Counted from the stretch's first letter, positions 16,526 through 25,520 are shown. The stretch: DNA of 58,355 nucleotides from CAYMRL01 sp964398985 (GCA_964398985.1 CAYNOS010000011.1:1-58355); one strand, 5' to 3'. Program-made: numbers and translations. The notes: generated from the sequence alone by a model not told the origin.

Positions 16526-17623
16526 ATGCGTGTCGTAGCCGCGGTAGTCCTGTTGCTGCTGGTAGTCGGTGTCGGAACTTGGCTGCTGGACCTGCCGCCG
16601 TTCGGCACCCGGGCCCCCAGCGAGCCGCCGGTGCCCGAGATCTTCAGCCTCATCGAGACCGGGGATCCAACGGCCATCGAGGCGGCAGTGGCCGCCGGTG
16701 CGGACGTTTTCGCCCGCAACGAGGCGGGCTTGACCCCGCTGATGGCTGCCTTGGCCAACAACTCACCTAACGAGGTGCTGGACCTGCTGATCGCCAGCGG
16801 GGCCGACATCGACCAACCGGCGGCCAACGGCACCACCGCTCTGATGTTGGCCGCGGGTCAAGGCACGCCGGCGCAGGTCGTCTACCTGCTCAATGCCGGC
16901 GCCGACCCTACGATCGTCGATGCCGAGGGCCAGACGGCCGTCGACCGCGCCAGGTCGAACACCGCCGTGAGGACCTCCGGCGCCTACGCGCGCCTCGTCG
17001 ACCTCGCCGGTATCGAGTCGTTCGTTCGCGGTTGGCCGGCAGCGTACGTCGTTCCCGTCGAGGGGGCGACCATCAGCTCGCGCCGCAATCACCTGCCAGG
17101 CGCCGCGCGCCCGTACCGCAACGGTTACCACGAAGGGTTCGACTTCTACGACGGCACCGTCAGCGTCGCGATCGGCTACGGCACGCCGATCAGGGTGGTG
17201 GCGGATGGCGTCGTCATCCGCGCCGACCATGACTACCTCGAGAACTCGCAAGCCGACTACGACGCGTTGATCGCCACCGCGGCCGCCTCCCTCGACACCC
17301 CGCCCGAGATCCTCGATCGGCTGCGAGGCAGGCAGGTGTGGGTGAGGCACGCGGGCGGCTTCGTGACTCGCTACGCTCACCTCTCGGCGATCGCCGAGGC
17401 CGTAGCGGTCGGGGTGAGCGTGCGGCAGGGCGACATCATCGGCAGCACCGGGAACTCGGGAACCCTCGAGGCAGCCCAGGGCACTCAGGACGACCCGCAT
17501 CCGCACGTCGAGGTGTGGCGCGCCGACGGTACCTACCTGGGAGCCGGGATGGAGCCGGAGAGCATCTGGTCACTGGCCGCCCAGGTGTTCGGCGCCGCCG
17601 CGCTGCCTCCGTTCCACGACTGA
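16526..17623 (+). CDS. Ankyrin-repeat and M23 (LytM-type) peptidase fusion
   Basis: 365 residues. A hydrophobic N-terminus (4-22) is a signal peptide or membrane anchor. Three ankyrin repeats follow at about 37-150 (EAAVAAGADVFARNEAGLTP, LLIASGADIDQPAANGTTAL, LLNAGADPTIVDAEGQTAVD). The C-terminal part (about 170-340) is an M23 peptidase with zinc ligands H202 and D206 (YHEGFDF), H285 (TRYAHLS) and H325/H327 (HPHVEVW), so the site looks complete. M23 enzymes cut peptidoglycan cross-links. An insertion of about 35 residues (240-275) lies between the two halves of the site. The exported ankyrin-peptidase combination is unusual. Confidence 0.85.
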   Translation: MRVVAAVVLLLLVVGVGTWLLDLPPFGTRAPSEPPVPEIFSLIETGDPTAIEAAVAAGADVFARNEAGLTPLMAALANNSPNEVLDLLIASGADIDQPAANGTTALMLAAGQGTPAQVVYLLNAGADPTIVDAEGQTAVDRARSNTAVRTSGAYARLVDLAGIESFVRGWPAAYVVPVEGATISSRRNHLPGAARPYRNGYHEGFDFYDGTVSVAIGYGTPIRVVADGVVIRADHDYLENSQADYDALIATAAASLDTPPEILDRLRGRQVWVRHAGGFVTRYAHLSAIAEAVAVGVSVRQGDIIGSTGNSGTLEAAQGTQDDPHPHVEVWRADGTYLGAGMEPESIWSLAAQVFGAAALPPFHD

Positions 17624-17638
17624 GCAGGCGCCCGGGCA

Positions 17639-18325
17639 TCACCAGGGCAGGTTGAAGCCCCCGTGATTCTCGTTGAGGTAGTACTTGTCGATCTCGTTCG
17701 GGATCGTCGTGATGTCGTCGACGACCTTGAAGAGGTGAAGGTCGTTCTCCGAGATGGTGCCGGCACGCAGTAGCGTGCCCTGCAGCCACTGGACCAGACC
17801 CCGCCAGTAGTCGACGCCGATGAGGTAGACGGGGAACGGCTTGATCTTGTTCGTCTGGATCAGCGTCAACGCCTCGAATAGCTCGTCGATGGTGCCGAAG
17901 CCGCCCGGGAACACCACGAACGCCGTCGAGTACTTGACCAGCATCACCTTGCGCACGAAGAAGTACTTGAACTTCACGCTGTCCGTCTGGTACTGGTTCG
18001 GGCTCTGTTCGTGAGGGAGGTCGACGTTGAGGCCGACGCTGCGCCCGCCCGCCTCGAGGGCGCCGCGGTTGCCGGCCTCCATCACGCCCGGCCCGCCTCC
18101 GGTGATGATCGTGTAGCCGGCCTTGGCCAGGTGTCCGGCCAGCTCGACCGCCTTCTGGTAGGTCTCGGCGTCCTCGCCCAAACGCGCCGAGCCGAAGATC
18201 GTGACGGCCTTGCCGACGTCGGCCAACTCCTCGAAACCCTGCACGAACTCGCCGAGGATGCGGAACATCCGCCACGAGTCCTCGGCCAATGCGTCGATGA
18301 CGTATTGCTTCTCGCGATACTGCAT
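17639..18325 (-). CDS. LOG family protein (nucleotide 5'-monophosphate phosphoribohydrolase-like)
   Basis: 228 residues, the longer LOG/TIGR00730 type. Key motifs are GGGPGVMEAGNRGALEAGG (nucleotide binding, with the conserved Glu) and VVFPGGFGTIDELFEALTLIQ (PGGxGTxxE). Members release free bases from nucleotide monophosphates, including cytokinin activation; many bacterial ones are misannotated lysine decarboxylases. Start set at the second ATG (18325) because TAGCGT lies 6 nt upstream; the first ATG touches that hexamer directly. Confidence 0.9.
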   Translation of the reverse strand: MQYREKQYVIDALAEDSWRMFRILGEFVQGFEELADVGKAVTIFGSARLGEDAETYQKAVELAGHLAKAGYTIITGGGPGVMEAGNRGALEAGGRSVGLNVDLPHEQSPNQYQTDSVKFKYFFVRKVMLVKYSTAFVVFPGGFGTIDELFEALTLIQTNKIKPFPVYLIGVDYWRGLVQWLQGTLLRAGTISENDLHLFKVVDDITTIPNEIDKYYLNENHGGFNLPW

Positions 18326-18359
18326 GTCCATACGCTACCCCGCTGGCCTGCTCACGCCT

Positions 18360-18995
18360 TCAACCGAGGAGTTCCAGAAGCCGTGCCAGGTCCGGTTCGA
18401 GCTCGTCGGGCTCGGCTTCGGCAAGCTCCTCGAGCGTGTGAGTCCCCCAGCCGACTGCGTAGGTTCTCAGTCCGGCCGCGCGCCCGGCGAGGATGTCGCC
18501 GCGCGTGTCCCCCACCATCCACAGACCTTCGCCGCCGGCGCCCGCCACCGCCCTGTGGATCACGTCGGGAGCCGGCTTGGCCGGGAACCCGTCGGTCCCC
18601 TGCACGTGATCGACGAGAGGCGTCAGCCCGACAGCCTCCATCAGCCCCTCGGCCATCTTCTGACGCTTGGTGGTGGCGACCGCCAACCGGTAGCCGCGGC
18701 CGCGCAGCTCGACCAGCGCCTCCGGCACGCCCGGGTACGGAGCGCTGTTGTCCGTGTAGTGCTGCGGGTAGTACTCGCGGTAGGTGCGAACCAGCTCCGG
18801 CACCAGGCTCTCCTCGGCGACCTGGCGGTACATGGCCTCCAGCGGCGGACCCACCAGCGTCCTGACGTGGCCCTCGGTGGGCGCCTCGAGTCCCAGCAAC
18901 CTGAAGGCCATGACGAAGCTCTTGACGATGTCGGTGATCGAGTCGACGAGCGTGCCGTCGAGGTCGAACACCACTACTGGCTTGGCGATGCTCAT
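18360..18995 (-). CDS. HAD-family phosphatase (phosphoglycolate phosphatase-like)
   Basis: 211 residues, HAD subfamily IA. Motif I VVFDLDGTLVDSITDI, motif II VATTKRQ, motif III lysine in GFPAKPAPDVI and motif IV MVGDTRGDILAGRAAG are all intact. The cap domain fits Gph/PpaX-type phosphatases; the substrate is uncertain. GATACT, a -10 variant, ends 7 nt before the ATG. It lies 35 nt downstream of mutS2. Confidence 0.88.
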   Translation of the reverse strand: MSIAKPVVVFDLDGTLVDSITDIVKSFVMAFRLLGLEAPTEGHVRTLVGPPLEAMYRQVAEESLVPELVRTYREYYPQHYTDNSAPYPGVPEALVELRGRGYRLAVATTKRQKMAEGLMEAVGLTPLVDHVQGTDGFPAKPAPDVIHRAVAGAGGEGLWMVGDTRGDILAGRAAGLRTYAVGWGTHTLEELAEAEPDELEPDLARLLELLG

Positions 18996-19030
18996 GGCGG
19001 CGAGTATCCCACGGCGACGTCAGCAGCGGC

Positions 19031-21412
19031 TCACTGCCTCAGGTAGGCGACCGTCACGCCGTGACCACCTTCGTATGGCACGGCGTCCTCGAAGCGCTCG
19101 ACGAGCCTCTCGCCCCTGAGGTAGTTGCGCACGGCGTCGCGCAGCGCTCCGGTGCCCTTGCCGTGCACGATGCGGACGCTGGCGACCTTGAGCGCCGCGG
19201 CCTCGAGGAGATGGTCGCGCACCTTCTCGAGCGCCTCCTCCACGCGCTCGCCGCGGATGTTGAGCTCGCGGGCGGCGCCTTGGCCGCCCGGCAGGGTGCC
19301 CGGCGGGCCGCCGCTCGCTGCGGCGCCGACGGCGGTCGCGCCAGCGCGCTTGCGAGGCCCGGGCGTCCCGGGGCGACTCGCCGTGGCTGCGGCGGCGCCG
19401 GCGCTCGGCTCGGGAACCGGCTTCACCTCGTCGGGAGAGACGGTCACCTTGACGAGGCCGAGGCGCACCACCACGCTGTCCGATCTGACCTCCTCGACCG
19501 TGCCGCTGGCGTCGTAGCCCTCGACCTCGACCTTGGCGCCGGGAGCCAGCTGCGGGCGCTGGGTGGCGGCCGGCCGGTCGCGGCCGGCGCCGGCACGAGC
19601 CTGGCGCCGCAGCGACTGCAGCTCCTCAAGCGCTCGCGAGCGTTGCTCTGGGTCGTGCGTGGCTGTCCGGCGCAGCTTGGTGGCGCGTTCCAGTGTCTCC
19701 TGCAGCATCTCGTCGGCGCGTCTGGCGGCCGCGGTCATCAGCTCACCTTCGCGCGCCCTCAGCTTGTCGATCTGCTCGCGCAGCAGCTCGGCCTCCTCGG
19801 CCGCCAACGCACTGGCGGCGCGCGATTGGGCGAGCTCCTGCTCGAGAACCTGCCGCTGCTCCTCGAGCGTGGTGAGCAAGCGCTCCAGACGCACCGACTC
19901 CTCGCTCAGCAGCTCCGTGGCTCGCTGCAGCAGAGCCGTGTCGAGGCCCATGCGCTCGCCGATCGCCAACGCGTAGCTACGCCCCGGCTCGCCGACGACG
20001 AGCTGGTAGCTCGGCCGCAGCTTCTCGAGGTCGAAGCGCATCGCGGCGTTGCGCGCACCCGGCGTGTTGCTCGCGAACGCCTTGAGCGGCGCCAGGTGGG
20101 TGGTCACGAGACCTCTCGCCCCGCGCTCGAGCACGCGCTCGAGGATCGCCTGCGAGATGGCCGCGCCCTCGTCGGGATCGGTTCCGGAGCCGAGTTCATC
20201 GATCAGCACCAGCGTCTGGGGTCCGGCCTCGTCGGTGATCCGCTCGAGGTTGCGCAGGTGACCGGCGTAGGTGCTGAGGCTGGCCTCGATGCTCTGCTGG
20301 TCGCCTATGTCGCTGAGCAGCGCCGCCAGTTGCGGCAGAAGCGGCGCGGGCTCCGGGGCAGCCGCCACGAACAGCCCGCTGTAGGCCATCGCCGCGCCGA
20401 GGCCGAGGGTCTTGAGCAGCACGGTCTTGCCGCCGGCGTTCGGACCGGTGACGATCAGAAGCCGCAACTCGGCGTCGAGCTCGATGTCGTTCGGCACGCA
20501 CTCCGCGATCAGCGGATGGCGCGCGCCCAAGAGCCTGACGCGCCCGGCCGGGTCGAAGCGGGGGCGCGCCAGCTGCCACTCCTTCGCCAGCCGCGCGGCC
20601 GCGTTCACCGCGTCGAGATCGGCGAGTCGCGCGAGGGACTCGTCGACGCGCGGCTCGTCGGCCAGGCGCCGGCCAAGCGCGAAGAGTATGCGCCTCACCT
20701 CGTCCTGCTCCTCGAGTTGCAGCAGCGCCAGCTCGTTGTTGAGCTCGACGACGCCGGCGGGCTCGATGAAGACGGTCGCGCCCGAGTCCGAGCGGTCGAG
20801 CACCAGGCCCGATACCCGGCTCTGCAGCGAGGCTTTGACGGGGATCACGTAGCGGTCGCGTCGGAGGGTAATCAGCGGCTCCTGGACATCGTCGGCATGC
20901 GCCTCGAGGAGCCTGGTGAGGCGCTCGCGGATGCGTCCTCTGAGCGGGTTGAGGCGCCGGCGGATGTCCTGCAGCTTGGGGGTCGCGTCGTCGCGAACGT
21001 TGCCGTCGGTGTCGAGTTGCTCGCGCACCACGCGCAGGGCGCCGTCGAAGCTGCCGATGCCGAGGGCCAGTTGCGCCAGCGCCGGCCGCTCGGATGCGAG
21101 CACCGAGCGCTTCAGGGTGCTGGCGGCGTCGAGCGTGTACGCCACCTGCAGCACCTCGCGGCCATCCAGTACGGCGCCGTCGCGCACGCGCTGCAAGAGG
21201 GGCCGGATGTCTTCGATGCCACCCAAGGTCAGCAGGCCGCCGTCCAACAGCTCCTGCACCTGATCGTGCGTCGTGGCGACCGCGGTCGGGTCGGCCACGG
21301 GCGCGAACCGTTCAGCCCTCTCGCGGCCCATGTAGGTGGCGGCACGCTCCGCCAGCGCCGCCTGGACGCGGGCGAAAGACAGCCTCTCGAGCGTGGCCTG
21401 ATCGACCTCCAC
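19031..21412 (-). CDS. mutS2: MutS2 family ATPase with Smr nuclease domain
   Basis: 793 residues. The MutS core has Walker A IVTGPNAGGKTVLLKTLGLG, Walker B TLVLIDELGSGTDPDEGAA and the conserved VTTHLAPLKAFA. A long coiled-coil region with many Glu, Gln and Arg follows at about 490-610. The C-terminal Smr domain contains ELNIRGERVEEALEKV and VRIVHGKGTGALRDAVRNYL. MutS2 limits homologous recombination and rescues collided ribosomes in other bacteria; mismatch-binding domains are missing, as expected. The GTG start is set by TATACT (21425-21420) 7 nt upstream. Confidence 0.96.
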   Translation of the reverse strand: MEVDQATLERLSFARVQAALAERAATYMGRERAERFAPVADPTAVATTHDQVQELLDGGLLTLGGIEDIRPLLQRVRDGAVLDGREVLQVAYTLDAASTLKRSVLASERPALAQLALGIGSFDGALRVVREQLDTDGNVRDDATPKLQDIRRRLNPLRGRIRERLTRLLEAHADDVQEPLITLRRDRYVIPVKASLQSRVSGLVLDRSDSGATVFIEPAGVVELNNELALLQLEEQDEVRRILFALGRRLADEPRVDESLARLADLDAVNAAARLAKEWQLARPRFDPAGRVRLLGARHPLIAECVPNDIELDAELRLLIVTGPNAGGKTVLLKTLGLGAAMAYSGLFVAAAPEPAPLLPQLAALLSDIGDQQSIEASLSTYAGHLRNLERITDEAGPQTLVLIDELGSGTDPDEGAAISQAILERVLERGARGLVTTHLAPLKAFASNTPGARNAAMRFDLEKLRPSYQLVVGEPGRSYALAIGERMGLDTALLQRATELLSEESVRLERLLTTLEEQRQVLEQELAQSRAASALAAEEAELLREQIDKLRAREGELMTAAARRADEMLQETLERATKLRRTATHDPEQRSRALEELQSLRRQARAGAGRDRPAATQRPQLAPGAKVEVEGYDASGTVEEVRSDSVVVRLGLVKVTVSPDEVKPVPEPSAGAAAATASRPGTPGPRKRAGATAVGAAASGGPPGTLPGGQGAARELNIRGERVEEALEKVRDHLLEAAALKVASVRIVHGKGTGALRDAVRNYLRGERLVERFEDAVPYEGGHGVTVAYLRQ

Positions 21413-21419
21413 GCGGCCG

Positions 21420-21425
21420 AGTATA
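21420..21425 (-). promoter_or_regulatory. -10 hexamer of mutS2 (leaderless)
   Basis: Reverse TATACT, 7 nt before the GTG at 21412; lies in the 58 bp gap after pta. Confidence 0.5.
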
Positions 21426-21470
21426 CGGAGCGGGCGCAGGCCGACCGGCGCCGTCGCTCAGCGGCGCGCG

Positions 21471-23636
21471 TCAGGGGATCGCGGCCACCACCGCTTCGGA
21501 CTCGACCTGGACCGCCTGGATCGCCGTCAACGCAATCGTGTAGACGATGTCCTCGACCGACGCTCCCCGCGACAGGTCGTTCACCGGTCGCCTGAGTCCC
21601 TGCAGCATCGGCCCGATCGAGATCACGCCGGCGGAGCGCTGAACCGCCTTGTAGGTGGCGTTGCCGGTGTTGAGGTCGGGGAACACGAGCACTGTGGCCC
21701 GGCCGGCCACCGGGCTGCCGGGCGCCTTGGTGGCCGCGACGCTAGGCACGGTGGCGGCGTCGTACTGCAGCGGGCCGTCGAGGATCAGGTCTGGACGCCG
21801 GCCGCGCGCGATCTCGGTAGCGCGGCTCACCTTGTCCACGTCGGAGCCCTCACCCGAGACGCCGGTCGCGTAGCTGATCAAGGCGACCCGCGCGTTGATG
21901 CCGAACGCCACCGCCGAGTCGGCCGACTGGATCGCGATGTCGGCCAGCTCCTCCGCGTCGGGGTCGGGATTCACTGCGCAATCGCCGTACACCAGCACCT
22001 GTTCGGGCAGGCACATGAAGAACACCGAGGACACCAGCTTGGCGTCCGACTTCGTCTTGATCAGCTGCAGCGCCGGGCGCACCGTGTGGGCCGTCGTGTG
22101 CACCGCGCCGGCCACCAACCCGTCGACGTCGCCCGAGGCCAACATCATCGTGCCGAGGACGACGTCGTCGCGGAGCTGGTGGCGCGCACCGTCGACGGTC
22201 AAGCCCTTGTGGCTGCGCAGCCGGACCATGGCCTCCACGTAGCGTTCGCGGAAGGCGTCGGTCGGCTCCACGAGCTCGACGCCGTCACCCAGCTCCAAGC
22301 CTTGCGCTGCGGCCACCCGCACGATCTCGCCGGGGTCGCCGAGCAGCACGCTCCTGGCGATCCCCCGTTGGGCGCACAACGCCGCGGCCCTGACGGTGCG
22401 CGGCTCGGTGCCTTCGGGCAACACGATGCGCTTGTCGGCCGCGCGTGCCCTCTCGACCAACTGGTAGAGGAACGCCGGCGGTGACAGCCGCCGCTCCTCG
22501 CGCACTCCGAGCCTCTCGATGAGCCTGTCCACGTCGATCTGGGCCGCGATTCCTGAGGTGACGTGGTCGAGGCGCTCGACGTCGTCTTGCGGCACCTCGC
22601 TGCTCATGCTGGCGCACCGCGTGGCGGTCACGTACGAATCGCTCTCGACGCTCAGTACCGGCAGGCCGGTGTTCAGAGCCTTGGCGCACAGCCGCATGAC
22701 GTCGGTGTTCGGCAGGATGTCGCCGGTGAGCACCAGACCCGCCAGCGGCACGTCGCTGAGAGCGGCCATGCACACTGCGAGGATCACGTCGTCGCGATCC
22801 CCGGGCACGACGATCAGCGCTCCTGGCTTCAACCTGTGAGTCATGTTGGCTACCGTGCGGGCAACGAGCGAAACGTCGACCACCCGGCGCGTGGCCAGTT
22901 CGCCCTCGAGCAGGACCTTGGCCCTCAGGTGCTTGGCGACGTCGAGGGTGCGCGGGCTGAGCATCGCCTCGTCGAAAGGCACCGCCGCGATCAGCTCGAA
23001 GCCGGGCTTGCCGAACACCGGCGCGCCGGCGCGAACGCTCGCGGCGTCGAGCAGCACGGCCGGGGGCCTGAGCTCGGTGCGGCTGATGCCTGTCACCTCG
23101 CCGATCTGGCTGTTGAGCTTGTTGACGATCACGCCGAGGACCTTGGGGTCGTTGACACCACCGTACGGCTCGGCGGTGAGCTCGAGGCGGTCACTGAACG
23201 CCTTGAGGGAGCGATCGACGGTAGACACGAACGCGACCTCGGCGTCGAGAGCACTGGCGATCTCGGAGTTGAGCGTGTCCAATGCCGGGTGATCGGCGGT
23301 CGGCGTGAGCCCCTCGATGATGACGACGTCGCGCGTCTCGGCGCTGCGTTGGTAGTCGCCGACGAGGCTCTGCATGAGCTCCGAGCGCCCGTCTGCCGCC
23401 AGCAGGTCCTCGGCCACCGAGTACGGCATTGGCTCGACGACGACGGCCTGGGAGATGCTCCTGGCGAACGCGCTCGAAGGATCGGGGCCTTGCTCGTTGC
23501 CCGGTTGCCTGATCGGCTTGTGAAAGCCCACCAGTAGACCGCGGCGCTCGAAGGCCCTCACCAGGCCCAACGCCACCGACGTCAGGCCGACACCCGGACC
23601 GGTGGGCACCAGCAGGATCGCTCGAGCGCCTGGCAT
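21471..23636 (-). CDS. pta: Phosphate acetyltransferase, long form
   Basis: 721 residues, the long Pta architecture. The N-terminal BioD/CobQ-like P-loop region (ILLVPTGPGVGLTSVALGLV) and a DRTGG domain (about 220-330) precede the catalytic PTA_PTB domain. In the latter, RIVLPEGTEPRTVRAAALCA, GLVAGAVHTTAHTVRPALQ, VFFMCLPEQVLVYGDCAVNP and FPDLNTGNATYKAVQR are the family signatures. It interconverts acetyl-CoA and acetyl phosphate, linking to the acuABC control of acetate activation elsewhere in the window. TACGAT 7 nt before the second ATG sets the start at 23636. No ackA is adjacent. Confidence 0.95.
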   Translation of the reverse strand: MPGARAILLVPTGPGVGLTSVALGLVRAFERRGLLVGFHKPIRQPGNEQGPDPSSAFARSISQAVVVEPMPYSVAEDLLAADGRSELMQSLVGDYQRSAETRDVVIIEGLTPTADHPALDTLNSEIASALDAEVAFVSTVDRSLKAFSDRLELTAEPYGGVNDPKVLGVIVNKLNSQIGEVTGISRTELRPPAVLLDAASVRAGAPVFGKPGFELIAAVPFDEAMLSPRTLDVAKHLRAKVLLEGELATRRVVDVSLVARTVANMTHRLKPGALIVVPGDRDDVILAVCMAALSDVPLAGLVLTGDILPNTDVMRLCAKALNTGLPVLSVESDSYVTATRCASMSSEVPQDDVERLDHVTSGIAAQIDVDRLIERLGVREERRLSPPAFLYQLVERARAADKRIVLPEGTEPRTVRAAALCAQRGIARSVLLGDPGEIVRVAAAQGLELGDGVELVEPTDAFRERYVEAMVRLRSHKGLTVDGARHQLRDDVVLGTMMLASGDVDGLVAGAVHTTAHTVRPALQLIKTKSDAKLVSSVFFMCLPEQVLVYGDCAVNPDPDAEELADIAIQSADSAVAFGINARVALISYATGVSGEGSDVDKVSRATEIARGRRPDLILDGPLQYDAATVPSVAATKAPGSPVAGRATVLVFPDLNTGNATYKAVQRSAGVISIGPMLQGLRRPVNDLSRGASVEDIVYTIALTAIQAVQVESEAVVAAIP

Positions 23637-23643
23637 CGCGAGC

Positions 23644-23649
23644 ATCGTA
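23644..23649 (-). promoter_or_regulatory. -10 hexamer of pta (leaderless)
   Basis: Reverse TACGAT followed by 7 nt (GCTCGCG) and the ATG at 23636; the alternative ATG at 23645 overlaps the hexamer. Confidence 0.5.
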
Positions 23650-23690
23650 CCGCGGCGGCTTAGGGCCGACCGACCGGTGGCGGTGTGAAG

Positions 23691-23737
23691 CCGCTCACGG
23701 CCGAGCAGTGGCCTAGCGGCCGCGACGAGCGGTTTTT
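23691..23737 (+). terminator. Possible forward-strand terminator hairpin
   Basis: CCGCTC (23691-23696) can pair with GAGCGG (23727-23732), with an inner CGGCCG/CGGCCG stem and TTTTT directly after. It lies between the divergent pta and RDD genes, so no forward gene nearby needs it; it could block antisense transcription, or be chance. Confidence 0.3.
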
Positions 23738-23761
23738 CGCGCAGTGCGCGCGTCCTTGCCC

Positions 23762-23799
23762 TACACTATGGGCGCTAGTCACCTTCGCTCGAGGAAGGA
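23762..23799 (+). promoter_or_regulatory. Promoter and Shine-Dalgarno of RDD gene
   Basis: TACACT (23762-23767), then a leader of about 35 nt with GAGGAAGGAG before the ATG at 23808. Unlike many genes here, it has a true leader. Confidence 0.45.
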
Positions 23800-23807
23800 G
23801 CGCCATC

Positions 23808-24344
23808 ATGTCCGACCAAGGACCCGTCGACACCTCGCCCGCGATCCCGCCGGCTGCGACCGAGGAGACCTCCACCTACGTGCCGCCTGCCGCGCCGGAG
23901 GGGGCGGTGGCTGCCAAGCCGGACCTCGGCAAGCGCGCCATCGCCGCGATCATCGACGGTGCGATTGCCGCCGTGGTCGGGCTCATCCCGGTGATCGGCA
24001 ACATCATCGGCGCGCTCTACGTGTTGACGCGGGACGGCTTCGATTACGACTTCATGGACGGGCGCTCGGTCGGCAAGAAGCTGATGAAGCTGAGGCCGGT
24101 AAGGCTCGACGGGCAGAAGATGGACATCCGGACCTCGATACGCCGCAACTGGCCGCTGGCTCTCGGATCGCTGGCCTTCTTGTTCCTGTTCATCCCGGTC
24201 CTCGGCTGGCTCCTCTACCCGCTGCTGTTGATCGCTGCGATCGGCCTCGGGATCACCGAGTTGGTGCTCGTTCTCACCTCTGCCGACGGCCGCCGCTTCG
24301 GCGACAAGCTGGGGGGCACGCAGGTGATCGAGGTGGACGAGTAG
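23808..24344 (+). CDS. RDD family membrane protein
   Basis: 178 residues. A Pro/Ala/Thr-rich N-terminal tail of about 40 residues precedes an RDD domain: LGKRAIAAIIDGAIAAVVGLIP with the Arg and Asp of the family, GRSVGKKLMKLRPV, then two or three membrane helices (LGSLAFLFLFIPVLGWLLYP, LLLIAAIGLGITELVLVL). The end, GRRFGDKLGGTQVI, is typical. Function of most RDD proteins is unknown; some are ion or peptide-related transport components. A single-gene unit. Confidence 0.85.
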   Translation: MSDQGPVDTSPAIPPAATEETSTYVPPAAPEGAVAAKPDLGKRAIAAIIDGAIAAVVGLIPVIGNIIGALYVLTRDGFDYDFMDGRSVGKKLMKLRPVRLDGQKMDIRTSIRRNWPLALGSLAFLFLFIPVLGWLLYPLLLIAAIGLGITELVLVLTSADGRRFGDKLGGTQVIEVDE

Positions 24345-24348
24345 TCCT

Positions 24349-24780
24349 CTAGCCCTTCCTCGGCCTGGCGGCGGCACGCAGGGTGTCGATGCTGACCACC
24401 CTGCGCCAGGCGGCCGTCGCGAAGCTCAGCATCGCCAGCAGGACCAACGCGCCGCTGACGCGGAACAACACCATCGGCAGCTCCGCGCCGGTGAACCGCC
24501 ACCATGGCTCGCCCACCACCCGCAAGAGCATCCCTGACTGCAGCAGGAGCAAGGTCAGCCGCTCGGCCCGCGGTTGGCGCAGCCCGCCTGGCCTCGGCAG
24601 CATCCAGAACGCCACTCCCATGACCATCGACAGGAAGAACCCCACCATGCCCAGGTGGGCATGAGTGGGCGCTAGCAGCGCGGCGTGGCCGGGCCTGAAG
24701 CTGACGTAAACGCCAAGCGCGCCGGTGAGCACCAACCACACCAGCGCGCTGCGCAAGAACCACACTTGGGCGGAGCTCAT
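24349..24780 (-). CDS. Small heme-copper-oxidase-subunit-I-like membrane protein
   Basis: 143 residues with four transmembrane helices. The motif LLAPTHAHLGMVGFFLSMVM, followed by GVAFWMLPRPGG, resembles the His-bearing helix of cytochrome oxidase subunit I-like or NorB/NnrS-type proteins, but the protein is far too short to be an oxidase. Last gene of the reverse operon DUF1858-cupin-ferredoxin-this. Possibly a membrane heme or NO-binding subunit; that is inference from the motif and neighbours. Confidence 0.6.
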   Translation of the reverse strand: MSSAQVWFLRSALVWLVLTGALGVYVSFRPGHAALLAPTHAHLGMVGFFLSMVMGVAFWMLPRPGGLRQPRAERLTLLLLQSGMLLRVVGEPWWRFTGAELPMVLFRVSGALVLLAMLSFATAAWRRVVSIDTLRAAARPRKG

Positions 24781-24794
24781 GGCTCACCTTATCG

Positions 24795-25199
24795 TCAAGC
24801 GGACTTCCCGACTCTCACGCGCCACACTGCCGGACCCTGCTCGAGGTACTCCCACGCCAGCTGGCCCGGCCGTTCGGCCTGCAGCTGATAGTAGAGGGGC
24901 TTGGGGTCGTGGTCGTTGACGAGCTCGAACGCCGAGCCGGCGCTGAGCGCGTCGAACATCTGGAAGATCAACGGGTGCCGCTCGCGCGGCTGAATGGTCC
25001 TCACGTCCAACTGCTGCATCACTGTTGCTCCTTCCAACCAGCGGATGGCGCCCGTCGGGCAGGCCGCCATCGCGTCGAGTACTGCCGTGTTCACTGCGAT
25101 GCGTCGATGCTCTGAGAGGACGCCGGGAAGCAGGTCCTCGCACACCCCACACATCACGCACGCGTTCAGGTCGATGTAGACGAGCTCAGGCCTGAGCAT
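24795..25199 (-). CDS. Ferredoxin-like 4Fe-4S protein with extra domain
   Basis: 134 residues. The N-terminal part carries CVMCGVCEDLLPGV and AACPTGAIRWLEG, a CxxCxxC...CP pattern giving one 4Fe-4S cluster. About 70 further residues (for example PLIFQMFDALSAGSAFELVN and LQAERPGQLAWEYLEQGPAVW) resemble a DUF2249-like redox-associated fold. It overlaps the cupin gene by 14 bp. Likely an electron carrier serving the neighbouring membrane protein. Confidence 0.75.
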   Translation of the reverse strand: MLRPELVYIDLNACVMCGVCEDLLPGVLSEHRRIAVNTAVLDAMAACPTGAIRWLEGATVMQQLDVRTIQPRERHPLIFQMFDALSAGSAFELVNDHDPKPLYYQLQAERPGQLAWEYLEQGPAVWRVRVGKSA

Positions 25200-25518
25200 C
25201 CGACCTGCCCTTCATGCGCCTGACACCCAGCACGGTGAACGTGCCGCTGGCCGCCTCGAGCGACTTCGGAACGTGCGCCATCACGTGCACCGCGTCGCCG
25301 GCGCTCACCTGGTGCACCTCGTCGCCCTCTCGCACCACGCCGCTGCCGGCCAGGACCGTGAACACGGTCTCGGCCGCATCGTTATCGGGCGCCACCAGCC
25401 GCTGACCGTCCCGGAGACACAGGAGCATCACGGCCACGCCGTCTCCCATGCTCACCGGCCGCGGTACCGGTCCGCGATCGGAGAAGCGCTGCAGCTCCAG
25501 GGCCTTGATGAGCGGCAC
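25186..25518 (-). CDS. Cupin-domain protein
   Basis: 110 residues, small single-cupin barrel (ETVFTVLAGSGVVREGDEVH and VSAGDAVHVMAHVPKSLEA). Metal-ligand His residues are partly present. GTG start 2 nt after the DUF1858 stop. Small cupins of this type often accompany nitrogen-oxide reduction genes; no specific function is claimed. Confidence 0.75.
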   Translation of the reverse strand: MPLIKALELQRFSDRGPVPRPVSMGDGVAVMLLCLRDGQRLVAPDNDAAETVFTVLAGSGVVREGDEVHQVSAGDAVHVMAHVPKSLEAASGTFTVLGVRRMKGRSDAQA

Positions 25519-25520
25519 GT

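Noticed and set aside
19061..21595. Long open frame of about 840 codons opposite mutS2.
   Set aside because: The reverse strand has a complete MutS2 with all motifs; the antisense frame is low-complexity and explained by high GC3.
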